A stretch of 46,805 nucleotides of DNA. Origin: Actinomycetota bacterium (GTDB taxonomy: Bacteria; Actinomycetota; Actinomycetes; Actinomycetales; Microbacteriaceae). The notes beneath the pieces were generated by a model, which worked only from the letters and a program-made list of their open reading frames with translations, did not search any database and was not told where the DNA came from. The DNA lies in the NCBI GenBank assembly GCA_013297625.1, contig JAAFHT010000009.1, positions 1-46,805 on the forward strand, written 5' to 3'. The translations under genes and the position numbers were made by a program. Position 1 is the first letter of the stretch. Each line of letters starts with the position of its first letter. Positions 32,877-42,067 of this stretch are shown piece after piece.

Positions 32877-33800
32877 TCACGCCGGGCGGCAAATGCCCCA
32901 GCTGCCCGCCCACGTCGTCCCGGGTTCGATCCACCGAAGGCCGAGCCCCGAATTGAGCGCATCGGCCGGGGCCGTCATCGGCTCGACGGCAATCGCCGTG
33001 ACGGGCCCCTCCGCCGTCGGATAGCTGCGCGTAATGAACAACTGCAGCCACTGCCAGTCGCCGTCTTGCCACACTTCGGTCTCGGTGCCGTCGGAGGCGC
33101 TCAGCACCGTGCGAGTGACACCATCCGCATCGGGCTCGATGCGGAAGGCGTCGTCGAGCGCGAGCTCGCTGATGAGGCGACCCTCGGTGAGATCCCACTC
33201 TGCGGTCGCGGGTTCGAAGCCAACGGGGTTGAGGCGCTCGTCGACCATGACGTGCTCAACTGTGCGGGCCGTGATCGTGAGCTCATCAACCGAGTGCGCG
33301 CCAACCCGGATGAACGGGTGGGTGCCGACGGCGTAGGGCGCGGGCCGGTCTCCGAAGTTCGTGACGCTGTGCGTGACGCGAACGCCGTTGCCGGTGAGTC
33401 GGTATTCGACCGTGGTCCAGAGGTGAAACGGGTACCCGTGCTGGGGCACGACTGCTGCGCCGAGCGTCACGGCATCGTCGGTCTTCTCGACCAATTGGTA
33501 GGGAGTGTTGCGCAGAAGGCCGTGAATGGCGTTGGTGCGATCAACCTCGGTGAGGTCGAGCTGCTGCACGGCGCCGTCGAGTAGCCAGCGACCATCCCGC
33601 ACGCGATTGGGCCACGGCACGAGCACGATGCCGCAGCCGAACGGTGGCGTCACCCCCTCGTCGAAACCCTGCACGAGGTCGTGCCCGTCAACCGTGAGAT
33701 GCCGCAGTGCAGCGGCCACCGACGTGACGACCGCCTCAACCGGGCCGTGGGCTCCATCGTGGTGCAGGGTGTACTGCTCGCCCGTGGGAGGAGTGCTCAT
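32877..33800 (-). CDS. galM: Aldose 1-epimerase (mutarotase)
   Basis: A 307-aa protein. Family features are the PWPNRVRDGRW stretch, the catalytic His region AIHGLLRNTPYQL, the second His in VGTHPFIRVG and a Glu near the C-terminus. It interconverts the anomers of galactose or a related aldose for the Leloir pathway. It lies 9 bases after the deoR-type gene on the same strand. The 149-base gap downstream (32728-32876) holds the promoter of the next gene and one copy of the word GGATGCTCGC. Confidence 0.88.
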   Translation of the reverse strand: MSTPPTGEQYTLHHDGAHGPVEAVVTSVAAALRHLTVDGHDLVQGFDEGVTPPFGCGIVLVPWPNRVRDGRWLLDGAVQQLDLTEVDRTNAIHGLLRNTPYQLVEKTDDAVTLGAAVVPQHGYPFHLWTTVEYRLTGNGVRVTHSVTNFGDRPAPYAVGTHPFIRVGAHSVDELTITARTVEHVMVDERLNPVGFEPATAEWDLTEGRLISELALDDAFRIEPDADGVTRTVLSASDGTETEVWQDGDWQWLQLFITRSYPTAEGPVTAIAVEPMTAPADALNSGLGLRWIEPGTTWAGSWGICRPA

Positions 33801-33809
33801 GCGGTCACT

Positions 33810-34604
33810 TTACGCGCGCCGGGGCGTCACGGTGGTGACGCGCAGGCCGGCCGCGCGCAAGGTCGCGAGCGCAGCATCCGTCGCCGCATCGTCGGAGATG
33901 AGCTCGTCGAGTTCATCGAGCGATGCGACGCGGCCCAAGTGCACCTGGCCAACCTTCGACGAGTCGGCGGCGAGCACGCGCCGAGCGGCGCTCGCAACCA
34001 TCCGCCGCTTGACCTCAGCCTCGGGCAGGTTGACGTTGGTCACGCCCGCCTGCGCCTCAATGCCCGTGGCTCCGATGATTGCGAGGTCAACGCGCACGTC
34101 GTCGAGCAACGTCGTCGCGAGGGGGTTGACGAGAGAGTGCTGCAACGAGCGCAGCGTGCCGCCCGTCACAACGACCGTGAAGCGCGGAATCGCCGGCTCG
34201 AGTGCGAGGGCGATCGCGAGCCCGTTGGTGACGATGACAACCTCGTCGAGGTCAGTGCGGGCAACGAGCGCGTTCGCAACGGCGAGCGCCGTCGAGCCAA
34301 CGTCAAGCAACAGGCTCTCGCCCGAGTGAACGCGCGACGCGGTTTCGGCGGCAATGGCGTGCTTCGCGCGCGTCAGTCGCGTGCGCGACTGCTCGAGGCT
34401 GCTCTCGCGCTCGGCAACGAGCCCTCTCGGCATCGCGCCGCCGTGCACGCGCGTCACGCGACCGTCGGCCTCGAGCGCGGCGAGATCGGTGCGCACGGTC
34501 ACTTCGCTCACGCCGAGTTCGCGGGCGAGATCAGTCACGCGAGCAAAGCCCCGACGGGCGACGGATGCTGCCATGCGGTCGCGACGAACGGGCGCGGCGT
34601 CCAT
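33810..34604 (-). CDS. DeoR-family repressor, probable galactose regulator
   Basis: A 264-aa protein from the ATG at 34604, chosen because AAGGAG lies 8 bases upstream; an open frame runs on to 34673 through the operator region. Residues about 6-60 are the DeoR winged helix (VTDLARELGVSEVTVRTDLA, LEADGRVTRVHGGAM). The rest is the sugar-phosphate-binding domain (LLLDVGSTALAVANAL, VVVTGGTLRS). It is divergent from galT-galK and upstream of galM, so it is probably the local repressor, answering to a sugar phosphate. Confidence 0.9.
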   Translation of the reverse strand: MDAAPVRRDRMAASVARRGFARVTDLARELGVSEVTVRTDLAALEADGRVTRVHGGAMPRGLVAERESSLEQSRTRLTRAKHAIAAETASRVHSGESLLLDVGSTALAVANALVARTDLDEVVIVTNGLAIALALEPAIPRFTVVVTGGTLRSLQHSLVNPLATTLLDDVRVDLAIIGATGIEAQAGVTNVNLPEAEVKRRMVASAARRVLAADSSKVGQVHLGRVASLDELDELISDDAATDAALATLRAAGLRVTTVTPRRA

Positions 34605-34613
34605 CTCCCGCTC

Positions 34614-34659
34614 CTTTCGCATTCTGTCGATATCGAAAGCGTACTGCTTATGTTTTCGC
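34614..34659. promoter_or_regulatory. Candidate DeoR-type operator in the gal spacer
   Basis: The 80-base spacer contains CTTTCG (34614-34619), its complement CGAAAG (34634-34639), the palindrome TCGATATCGA (34627-34636) and TTTTCGC (34653-34659). DeoR-family operators often contain TTTCG/CGAAA repeats. The first copy overlaps the ribosome binding site of the regulator gene, so autoregulation is possible. Confidence 0.45.
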
Positions 34660-34684
34660 AAGCACTCGGCCATAGCATCATCAA

Positions 34685-35794
34685 GTGACGATCCGCTTCC
34701 ATTCCACGACGCTCGCCGACGGCCGCGAGCTCATTTACGTCGATGACGCTGACACGACGCTCGGGCCCGAGCGGTCGATCGACCGCCGCGTGCTCGACCC
34801 GCGGCCTGAGACGGCGAGCATGCGCCAAGACGTACTCACGGGCGAGTGGGTGTCGATCGCGAGCAACCGGCAGAACCGCGTCTTTATGCCGCCGCCCGAC
34901 CAAGACCCGCTCGCGCCTGCCTCGGCCGAGAACCCCAGCGAGATTCCGAGCAATTACGACGTCGCCGTGTTCGAGAACCGCTCCCCCAGCTTTGGCCCGG
35001 CGCTCGAGCATGAGAACGCACCCTCGGGCCTCGCCGATCTCGCCGAGATCGGCATTGGTCGGTTGCGCACGAGCGTGGGTCGTTGCGAGGTCGTGTGCTT
35101 TTCGCCTGACCACGAGGGCTCGTTCGGATCGCAAACCGTCAGTCGTGCGCGCACCGTCATCGAGACCTGGGCGCACCGCACGGCCGCCCTGAGCGCGATG
35201 CCCGGCATCCAGCAGGTCTTTCCGTTCGAGAATCGCGGCGCCGAGATCGGCGTGACCCTGCCGCACCCGCACGGCCAGATCTATGCCTACCCCTTCGTCA
35301 CTCCGCGTACGAGCACCCTGCTGCGATCGATCGACGCGGTCGGGCCCGACCTCTTTGCGCGCGTGCTCGAGAGTGAGCAGGCGAGCGAGCGAGTCGTGCT
35401 GCAGGGCGAGCACTTCACGGCCTTCGTGCCCTTCGCCGCCCGCTGGCCCATCGAAGTGCACGTCTTGCCGCACCGCCACGTGCCCGACTTCGCGGGGCTG
35501 ACCGAGGCAGAGAAAGACGAACTCGCCCCGTTCTATCGGCGACTGCTGCGCGGCATCGACGCGCTCTACCCGACGCCCACGCCCTACATCGCCGCGTGGC
35601 ACCAGGCACCCGTGCACGTCGGTCGCGACTCGGTGCGGCTCATGCTGCAAGTGACAAGCCCGCGCCGTGGCGCTGAGAGACTGAAGTATCTGGCCGGCTC
35701 TGAAGCCGCGATGGGCGCCTTTATCGGCGACGTCGCGCCCGAAGCACAAGCCGCATTCATTCGCGAGGGAATCGAGAAGACGGGCAATGACTGA
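34685..35794 (+). CDS. galT: Galactose-1-phosphate uridylyltransferase
   Basis: A 369-aa enzyme of the Leloir pathway starting at GTG 34685. The active site His-Pro-His is at 194-196 (TLPHPHGQIYAYPF). The second half contains the matching HIT-like lobe (VHVLPHRHVPDFAGL). The CPxCP-type zinc site of many GalT proteins is replaced here by QDPLAP near residue 73, with no Cys, so the structural metal site is probably lost. Its stop overlaps galK by 8 bases. Confidence 0.93.
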   Translation: MTIRFHSTTLADGRELIYVDDADTTLGPERSIDRRVLDPRPETASMRQDVLTGEWVSIASNRQNRVFMPPPDQDPLAPASAENPSEIPSNYDVAVFENRSPSFGPALEHENAPSGLADLAEIGIGRLRTSVGRCEVVCFSPDHEGSFGSQTVSRARTVIETWAHRTAALSAMPGIQQVFPFENRGAEIGVTLPHPHGQIYAYPFVTPRTSTLLRSIDAVGPDLFARVLESEQASERVVLQGEHFTAFVPFAARWPIEVHVLPHRHVPDFAGLTEAEKDELAPFYRRLLRGIDALYPTPTPYIAAWHQAPVHVGRDSVRLMLQVTSPRRGAERLKYLAGSEAAMGAFIGDVAPEAQAAFIREGIEKTGND

Positions 35795-36944
35795 CATTCG
35801 CGACGACGCACGCACGGGCTTTGAGGCCGTCTTCGGCACGGCGCCCGATGGACTGTGGTCGGCTCCGGGCCGCGTCAACCTCATTGGCGAGCACACCGAC
35901 TACAACGAGGGGTTTGTGCTCCCCTTCGCGATCGACCGCCGCACCGTTGTCGCCCTCGGCGTGCGCGACGACCGCCGCGTTCGCGTGGCGAGCACCTTCG
36001 CCGACGAGCTCGCCGAGATTGACCTCGATGCCCTGAGCCCCGACGCTCTGAGTGGCTGGTCGGCCTACCCGCTGGGTGTCGCGTGGGCGTTCAGCGAGTT
36101 CGGCGCCGACCTCGCCGCTGTTCCCGGCGTCGACCTGTTTATCGACTCCGATGTTCCCGTGGGTGCCGGCCTGTCGAGCTCGGCCGCGATCGAGAGCGCC
36201 GTTGCCCTGGCGCTCAACGACGTCTGGCAGTTGGGCCTCGATCGGCGCACGCTCGCTCGCGTTGGCCAACGTGCCGAGAACGTCGCCGTCGGCGCCCCCA
36301 CGGGCATCATGGATCAATCAGCGTCACTGCTCGGCGAGGCCGATCACGCCGTCTTTCTCGACTGCCGCACGCTCGAGAGCGAGCTCGTGCCGCTGGGGCT
36401 CGCCGAGGCAGGCCTCGCCATCCTGGTGATCGACACGGGCGTCAAGCACAGTCACGCCACGGGTGGCTACGGCGAGCGCCGCGCGGCGTGCGAGCGCGGA
36501 GCCGCGGCGCTCGGGTTCTCGAGCCTGCGTGACGCGTCGGTCGACGATCTCGCCCGCGCGCACGAACTGCTCGACGATGTGACCTTTCGGCGCATCCGTC
36601 ACGTCATCACCGAGAACCAGCGCGTGCTCGACACCGTCGCCGTGTTGAAGACCCAGGGCGCCTCAGCGATTGGCGAGCTGCTGGATGCCTCGCACCGCAG
36701 CATGCGCGACGACTTCGAGATCTCGGTGCCCGAACTCGACCTCGCGGTCGAAACCGCCGTCGCCGCCGGAGCCATTGGCGCCCGCATGACCGGGGGTGGA
36801 TTCGGCGGCGCGGCCATCGCCCTCGTCAAGATCGACGACCTCTCGCGCGTGCAAGTGGCGGTCGACAACGCGTTTGGTGAGCACGCCTTCGGTCAGCCCG
36901 ACACCTTCGTCGTCACGGCCTCAGACGGGGCCGCGCGCAACTGA
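35787..36944 (+). CDS. galK: Galactokinase
   Basis: A 385-aa GHMP kinase that phosphorylates galactose. Signature 1 is GRVNLIGEHTDYN (28-40), the phosphate-binding loop is PVGAGLSSSAAIESAVALAL, the catalytic Asp region is GIMDQSASLLGEADHAVFLD, and the C-terminal GHMP motif is RMTGGGFGGAAIALV. It is translationally coupled to galT. The UDP-glucose epimerase needed to complete the pathway is not in this window. Confidence 0.96.
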   Translation: MTDIRDDARTGFEAVFGTAPDGLWSAPGRVNLIGEHTDYNEGFVLPFAIDRRTVVALGVRDDRRVRVASTFADELAEIDLDALSPDALSGWSAYPLGVAWAFSEFGADLAAVPGVDLFIDSDVPVGAGLSSSAAIESAVALALNDVWQLGLDRRTLARVGQRAENVAVGAPTGIMDQSASLLGEADHAVFLDCRTLESELVPLGLAEAGLAILVIDTGVKHSHATGGYGERRAACERGAAALGFSSLRDASVDDLARAHELLDDVTFRRIRHVITENQRVLDTVAVLKTQGASAIGELLDASHRSMRDDFEISVPELDLAVETAVAAGAIGARMTGGGFGGAAIALVKIDDLSRVQVAVDNAFGEHAFGQPDTFVVTASDGAARN

Positions 36945-36951
36945 AGCGCGG

Positions 36952-38424
36952 TCAGCGCGCGATCGAGAGCGTCGCGGCCGTACTCTGCAGCACCTCGGCA
37001 GCAAACGCCGGGTCGTCAGAGACGGTGCGGCCGTAGCTCGGCACCATCGCGCGCAAACCGGACTTCCAGCCCTCGAGCTTCTCGGGGAAGCAGCGTTCGA
37101 TGAGATCGATCATGATCGAGGGCGCCGTCGAGGCACCCGGCGAGGCGCCAAGCAGACCGGCGATCGAGCCGTCGGCCGAGGCCACAACCTCGGTGCCGAA
37201 CTGCAGCGTGCCGCCCTTGCCGGGCACGTTCTTGATGATCTGCACGCGCTGACCCGCGGTCAACTGGTACCAGTCGTCGCCCGAGGCCGCGGGGTAGAAC
37301 TCGCGCAGCGCGTCAAGCTTCTTGGCGCGCGAGGCCATCAACTCGCCCACGAGGTAGGTGACGAGATCGAGGTTGCGCACGGCCACTTGCAGCATCGGGA
37401 TGATGTTGTGCCAGCGAATTGAGCCGAACAGGTCGAACCACGAGCCGGTCTTCAAGAACTTCGGCGTGAAGCCCGCGTAGGGCCCGAAGAGCAGGCTCGG
37501 TTGACCATCGACGACGCGCGTGTCGAGGTGCGGCACCGACATGGGCGGGGCACCGACCGAAGCCTTGCCGTAGATCTTGGCGTTGTGCTGAGCAACGACG
37601 GCGGGAGCATCGCTCCGCAACCACTGCCCGCTGACGGGGAAACCACCGAAGCCGCGAATCTCGCGGATGCCGCTCTTCTGCAGCAGGGGCAGGGCGTGAC
37701 CACCCGCACCGACGAACACGAAGCGGGCCGAGACCTCTAGGGGCGTCGAGCCGACTTCTTGCCGCAGCGACACCTTCCAGAGACCATCTTTCTGGCGACG
37801 GATGCCCGTCACACTGTGCTCAAGGCTCAGACCCACCCCGCTCGAGACGAGCCCGTCGATGAGCATGCGAGTGAGCGCACCAAAGTCGACATCGGTGCCC
37901 GCCGCCATGCGGGTCGCGGCGATGGGTTGTGACTTCGCGCGGCCCGGGATGGTGAGCGGAGCCCACTGCCGAATGACGGCAGCGTCGTCGCTGAACTCCA
38001 TGCCCGAAAACAACGGGTGGTCTTTGAGAGCCTCGAAGCGCTTGCGCAAGTACTCAACGTTGGCTTCGCCCCAGACCATGCTCATGTGCGGCGTCGAGGT
38101 CAAGAAAGCGCTCGGTTCGGGCAGGAGGCCCTGGCCCACAAGATACGACCAGAACTGACGCGACACCTGAAACTGCTCGTTGACCTTCACGGCGTTGGTG
38201 ATGTCGATCGAGCCATCCGGGCGTTCGGGCGTGTAGTTGAGTTCGCACAGCGCGGCGTGGCCGGTGCCCGCGTTGTTCCACGGGTTCGAGCTCTCGAGGG
38301 CGACGTCACCCAGTCGCTCGTAGATGCGGATCGTCCAGGTGGGTTCGAGTTGGCGCAGCATCGTGCCGAGCGTTGCGCTCATGATGCCGCCGCCGATGAG
38401 GACGACGTCGATGGGTTCAGTCAC
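36952..38424 (-). CDS. mqo: Malate:quinone oxidoreductase
   Basis: A 490-aa membrane-associated FAD enzyme that oxidises malate to oxaloacetate and passes electrons to quinone. It starts at GTG 38424 with the FAD-binding loop VVLIGGGIMSATLGTMLRQL. ESSNPWNNAGTGHAALCELN and FVFVGAGGHALPLLQKSGI are typical of Mqo. The length is normal. It is divergent from the TauE-type gene and convergent with galK. Confidence 0.95.
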   Translation of the reverse strand: MTEPIDVVLIGGGIMSATLGTMLRQLEPTWTIRIYERLGDVALESSNPWNNAGTGHAALCELNYTPERPDGSIDITNAVKVNEQFQVSRQFWSYLVGQGLLPEPSAFLTSTPHMSMVWGEANVEYLRKRFEALKDHPLFSGMEFSDDAAVIRQWAPLTIPGRAKSQPIAATRMAAGTDVDFGALTRMLIDGLVSSGVGLSLEHSVTGIRRQKDGLWKVSLRQEVGSTPLEVSARFVFVGAGGHALPLLQKSGIREIRGFGGFPVSGQWLRSDAPAVVAQHNAKIYGKASVGAPPMSVPHLDTRVVDGQPSLLFGPYAGFTPKFLKTGSWFDLFGSIRWHNIIPMLQVAVRNLDLVTYLVGELMASRAKKLDALREFYPAASGDDWYQLTAGQRVQIIKNVPGKGGTLQFGTEVVASADGSIAGLLGASPGASTAPSIMIDLIERCFPEKLEGWKSGLRAMVPSYGRTVSDDPAFAAEVLQSTAATLSIAR

Positions 38425-38478
38425 GCGCCCAGTTTAGTCGCGCTCAACAGGGCGTCACGGCTGCGGGGCTACGCTGAG

Positions 38479-39237
38479 ATGGTGATTCTGCCCCTTCTTG
38501 CGATTGGCGCAATCGGAGGGCTCTTCTCGGGCCTCTTCGGCATTGGCGGCGGCATCATCATGGTGCCGCTCATGATGGCGTGGGCGCGGTTTGACCAGCG
38601 CCGGGCATCCGCCACTTCACTCTTTGCGATCATTCCGCCGGCCATCGTGAGCGCCTCGCTGTATGGCTCGCGGGGCCAGATCGACATTCTTGCCGCCGCG
38701 ATCATCGCCGTGGGCGCAATCGTCGGCACACCTCTGGGTGCCCTGCTTCTTCGCCGCATCTCGCTCGTCTGGCTGAAGTGGCTCTTCATCGCGGGGCTCG
38801 TCGCCGCCGCCCTTCGGCTCGCCCTCGTCGTGCCCGATCGAGAGGGAACGCTCGAGTACGGGGTCGCGACCGTTCTCGGCCTCATCGCCCTCGGGCTCAT
38901 CATGGGCATCATGGCGGGGTTGCTCGGCATCGGCGGCGGAATCGTCGCGGTTCCCGTGCTCGTTGCGCTCTTCGGGGTCGGAGACCTGATTGCCAAGGGC
39001 ACCTCGTTGCTCGCGATGATTCCCGGTGCGCTCGCGGGCACCATTCCGAACCTGCGCGCTGGCCTCGTTCGGTGGCAATATGCCCTGCCGATGGGAATTG
39101 CCGCAGCCCTCCTGTCGCTCGTTGGCGTGTGGCTGGCGTTCGTGATTCCGCCGGCCGTCTCGGGCTGGCTGTTTGCCGGGTTGCTCGTCGTCGTGATCGT
39201 GCAGATGGCCCTGCGGCCGGCGAAACCGCGCGACTAG
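38479..39237 (+). CDS. TauE/SafE-family membrane transporter
   Basis: A 252-aa protein with about eight helices. Two glycine-rich repeats, FSGLFGIGGGIIMVPLMMAW and MAGLLGIGGGIVAVPVLVAL, mark the inverted TauE halves. The family includes putative sulfite or organosulfur exporters; the substrate is unknown here. The start is ATG 38479; GTG 38482 is possible. A long upstream extension lies in mqo and was rejected. Its stop shares CTAG (39234-39237) with the convergent CoA-transferase gene. Confidence 0.88.
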   Translation: MVILPLLAIGAIGGLFSGLFGIGGGIIMVPLMMAWARFDQRRASATSLFAIIPPAIVSASLYGSRGQIDILAAAIIAVGAIVGTPLGALLLRRISLVWLKWLFIAGLVAAALRLALVVPDREGTLEYGVATVLGLIALGLIMGIMAGLLGIGGGIVAVPVLVALFGVGDLIAKGTSLLAMIPGALAGTIPNLRAGLVRWQYALPMGIAAALLSLVGVWLAFVIPPAVSGWLFAGLLVVVIVQMALRPAKPRD

Positions 39238-40421
39238 TCGTCGGCGGGTCGACTCGGCTCGTCGAGCCACTGCCGCACGACATCGCCGTGCTGGCCGAGT
39301 GTCGGAGGGGCGGTGTGGATGCTCCGCGTCTGCTCGTCGCCGCCGAAGCCGAAGAACCGCAGTGGTGGGCCGGGAATCTCAATCACACCCAGGGTGTCGT
39401 GCTCGACCTCGATCACGAGCCCTTGCGAGCGCGTCTGCGCCCACTCGTAGACCTCGTCGATCGAGCGCACCGTGCCCGCGGGCACCCCAGCATGGTCAAG
39501 TGCGCTCAAGAGATCCGCGCTCGTTCGGGTGGCAAACGCACTCTCGATGGCGGCGAGCAGGGCCTCGCGATTCGCCACGCGCGCAGCATTGGTGGCGAAC
39601 TCTGCCGTGTCAGGGTCACGCTCAATGACGGTGCAGAACGACCGCCAGAGAGCGTCATTGCCCACCGCCACTTGCACGACGCCATCGGCCGTCGAGAAGA
39701 GCCCATAGGGCGCGAGAGAGGGGTGGTGATTGCCACGAGCCGCGCCGACCTCACCGGCCACGGTGAATCGCGTGCCCTCGAAGCTGTGCGCACCCACGAG
39801 CGCGGCGAGCAGGCTCGTGCGCACGACGTGGCCGCGGCCCGTGCGGTCGCGCTCCCGCAGTGCCGCGAGCACCCCGTAGGCGCCATTCATGCCTGCGAGC
39901 AGGTCGGCGATGGGCACGCCCACGCGCTGGCGGTCGTGCGGTCCGGAGCCCGTGAGTGACATGAGGCCGGCCTCGCCCTGGGCGATTTGGTCGTAGCCCG
40001 CGCGCCCTCCCTCGGGCCCGTCATGCCCAAAACCCGAAATCGAGAGCACGACGAGTCGCGGGTTGAGGGCCTCGAGCGTCGCGGCGTCGAACCCGAGCCG
40101 ATCGAGCACTCCGGGGCGGAAGTTCTCGATGAGAACATCCGCTCGCCGCAGCATTGCCCGCAGGGTCTCGAGGTCGGCGGGGTCTTTTAGGTCGAGCTGA
40201 ATCGACTGCTTGTTGCGGTTGGCCGAGAGAAAGTAGGTGCTTTCGCGCGACTCGGGCGCGCCGACGAAGGGCGGCCCCCAGCCGCGCGTGTCGTCTCCTG
40301 CACCCGGGGCCTCGACCTTGATGACCCGCGCCCCGAGATCGCCGAGCATCATGGCGGCGTGCGGACCCGCGACGGCACGGCTGAGGTCGACGACGATCAG
40401 ATCATCCAGAGGGCCAGCCAT
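39234..40421 (-). CDS. CaiB/BaiF-type (class III) CoA-transferase
   Basis: A 395-aa enzyme. Typical features are LIVVDLSRAVAGPHAAMMLG, the CoA-contacting RNKQSIQLDLKDP, and the catalytic Asp144 in AGYDQIAQGEAGLMSL. Class III enzymes transfer CoA between carboxylates such as formyl, carnitine or benzylsuccinate. The substrate cannot be told. No partner acyl-CoA gene lies next to it. Confidence 0.9.
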   Translation of the reverse strand: MAGPLDDLIVVDLSRAVAGPHAAMMLGDLGARVIKVEAPGAGDDTRGWGPPFVGAPESRESTYFLSANRNKQSIQLDLKDPADLETLRAMLRRADVLIENFRPGVLDRLGFDAATLEALNPRLVVLSISGFGHDGPEGGRAGYDQIAQGEAGLMSLTGSGPHDRQRVGVPIADLLAGMNGAYGVLAALRERDRTGRGHVVRTSLLAALVGAHSFEGTRFTVAGEVGAARGNHHPSLAPYGLFSTADGVVQVAVGNDALWRSFCTVIERDPDTAEFATNAARVANREALLAAIESAFATRTSADLLSALDHAGVPAGTVRSIDEVYEWAQTRSQGLVIEVEHDTLGVIEIPGPPLRFFGFGGDEQTRSIHTAPPTLGQHGDVVRQWLDEPSRPADD

Positions 40422-40462
40422 GCACGAACGCTAACAGGGCGCCGCGCTACGCTGCGCGCTCA

Positions 40463-41374
40463 TCACTCGGCGAGGTAACGGTCGGTCGTGAGATCGAGCG
40501 AGGCCCACAGGTCGTAATCAAGCTCGGCAAGCGCGTCGAGTAGCTCGCGGCGCACGACGTCTTGCCCCTCGATCGTCCACGAGCCAGGTTCGACGACGAT
40601 GTCGACCTGCACGTACAGCTTGCGCCCGAGCTTCGACATACGCACGATCGGTTCTGCCAGACCGTGCCGCACGCGAAGCTCGTCAACGATTCGAGCGACC
40701 CGCTGCTGCACCTCGGCGGGCGGTGCGCCCTCGAGGAGCTCGTAGACGCCCGACCGCAAGAAACGCACGGGGATAGGCGCCAACATTGCTACGGCGACGA
40801 GAACGAGCACCGGATCGAGGAATCGCACGAGGTCGCCGGAGGTCGTGGTGGAGACGATAATCGCGACCGCTGCTCCCGCGACCATGACCGCGTTGCGCAC
40901 CGCGCCGGCGCGCCACTGCAAAGCTTCGACCGTCACAAGCTCTGAGCCCCCCGCGCGACGGAACAAGTGCGCCGTGAAGATGGCGCTGACGACAGCCGAG
41001 AATGCCCCGTAGATCACGACCGAGATCGGGGCGACATCGCTGCCGCCGTCGATGATGACGAGAATGGCGTCGACCGCGGCAAGCAGCAGCGTGCCGAGCA
41101 TCGCCACCCCCTGCAGCACGATCGCGAAGGGCGTGAGCGACTCGCGACCGAAGGGGTAGCGATCGGATGGCCCGCTCTGCGACGCCCGCGACGCACGCAG
41201 GGCGATCCACGTGAGCCAGAGCCCGACGATGCCGTACACGCCGTCGAAAACGATGATGCGTGAGCCAACGATGAGACCCGCGACAATCGCGATGAGCGAG
41301 AGAACCAGAGCGACGACGACCGAGTGCATCAGCAGAGTGCGTTCGGGAAGAGCCGAAGTCACACGGGTGTTCAC
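40463..41374 (-). CDS. Cation diffusion facilitator family transporter
   Basis: A 303-aa protein, probable start GTG 41374 (VNTRVTSALPERT); GTG 41398 would add eight residues. It has helices through residue about 205 and a cytoplasmic C-terminal domain (QVDIVVEPGSWTIEGQDVVR) of CDF type. The metal-site residues seen in classical zinc CDFs are only partly present (IVFDGVYGIVG, RFLDPVLVLVAVAM), so the ion cannot be named. A possible transcription unit with the downstream CoA-transferase gene is not clear. Confidence 0.82.
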   Translation of the reverse strand: MNTRVTSALPERTLLMHSVVVALVLSLIAIVAGLIVGSRIIVFDGVYGIVGLWLTWIALRASRASQSGPSDRYPFGRESLTPFAIVLQGVAMLGTLLLAAVDAILVIIDGGSDVAPISVVIYGAFSAVVSAIFTAHLFRRAGGSELVTVEALQWRAGAVRNAVMVAGAAVAIIVSTTTSGDLVRFLDPVLVLVAVAMLAPIPVRFLRSGVYELLEGAPPAEVQQRVARIVDELRVRHGLAEPIVRMSKLGRKLYVQVDIVVEPGSWTIEGQDVVRRELLDALAELDYDLWASLDLTTDRYLAE

Positions 41375-41404
41375 GGCGCCAGCGTAGCGCGCCCACACTC
41401 ACGG

Positions 41405-42067
41405 TCAGAGACCGAGTTCGCGCAGCGCCTCATCCATGAGACGAGTCATGAGCGCATAGCCCTCGTCGTTGGGGTGCAGTCCGTCGGCGGCCATCAGGCC
41501 GTCTTGACCGGCGATCCATTCGGATGCGCCCGCGATGTAATCGGCACCGTAGCGCTCGGCGGCATCGCGCACCCAGCCGCTAATGATGTCGAGAGACGCG
41601 GGCCGCTCGGCGGTGTACCAAAATGGCTCGACGACGACGAAGCGAGTGTCGGGGAGCGCTGTCGTCAAGCGTTCGAGATCGAAGTCGATCTGCTGCTCAA
41701 TCGCAAGAGCGGCGCGGGCGTACGAAAAGTTGTCGTTGAGCCCCATCGTCACGATCACGATGTCGGGTTGCTGCGCGATGATCTGCGCGGGCAGATCGTC
41801 GTCGGCAAAGCTGCGGCGATTGTTGATGAACCCCAGGCCATTGACGCTCGGGTTGAACTCGCGCCAGCCACGGTCGAGCGAGATCTGAGTTGACCAGCGA
41901 AGACTGAGATCGCTCGCGCCGGTTCCGAGCGTGTAGGAGTCGCCGTAGAAAGCGACGAGCGGCCCCTCGGCGGTCGGTACGGCCGGACTTGTGCCGGGTG
42001 CGGCTATCGGTGAGCATCCGGCCAATAGAGCGAGGCTGGCGGCGAGAACGACCGCTACCCGTTTCAT
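41405..42067 (-). CDS. SGNH/GDSL-hydrolase-like lipoprotein
   Basis: A 220-aa protein with a lipoprotein signal (MKRVAVVLAASLALLAGC, Cys18). Block I is VAFYGDSYTLGTG with the nucleophile Ser44, block III is TMGLNDNF, and block V is ADGLHPNDEGYALM with the Asp/His pair. It is probably an esterase or acyl hydrolase outside the membrane. The ATG overlaps the stop of a second, cytoplasmic SGNH gene by 4 bases, so two family members are coupled. Confidence 0.9.
   Translation of the reverse strand: MKRVAVVLAASLALLAGCSPIAAPGTSPAVPTAEGPLVAFYGDSYTLGTGASDLSLRWSTQISLDRGWREFNPSVNGLGFINNRRSFADDDLPAQIIAQQPDIVIVTMGLNDNFSYARAALAIEQQIDFDLERLTTALPDTRFVVVEPFWYTAERPASLDIISGWVRDAAERYGADYIAGASEWIAGQDGLMAADGLHPNDEGYALMTRLMDEALRELGL

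Noticed and set aside
38017-38478. Extension of the TauE-type gene into mqo
   Set aside because: It runs opposite to mqo coding sequence with shadow composition; ATG 38479 starts directly at the first helix.
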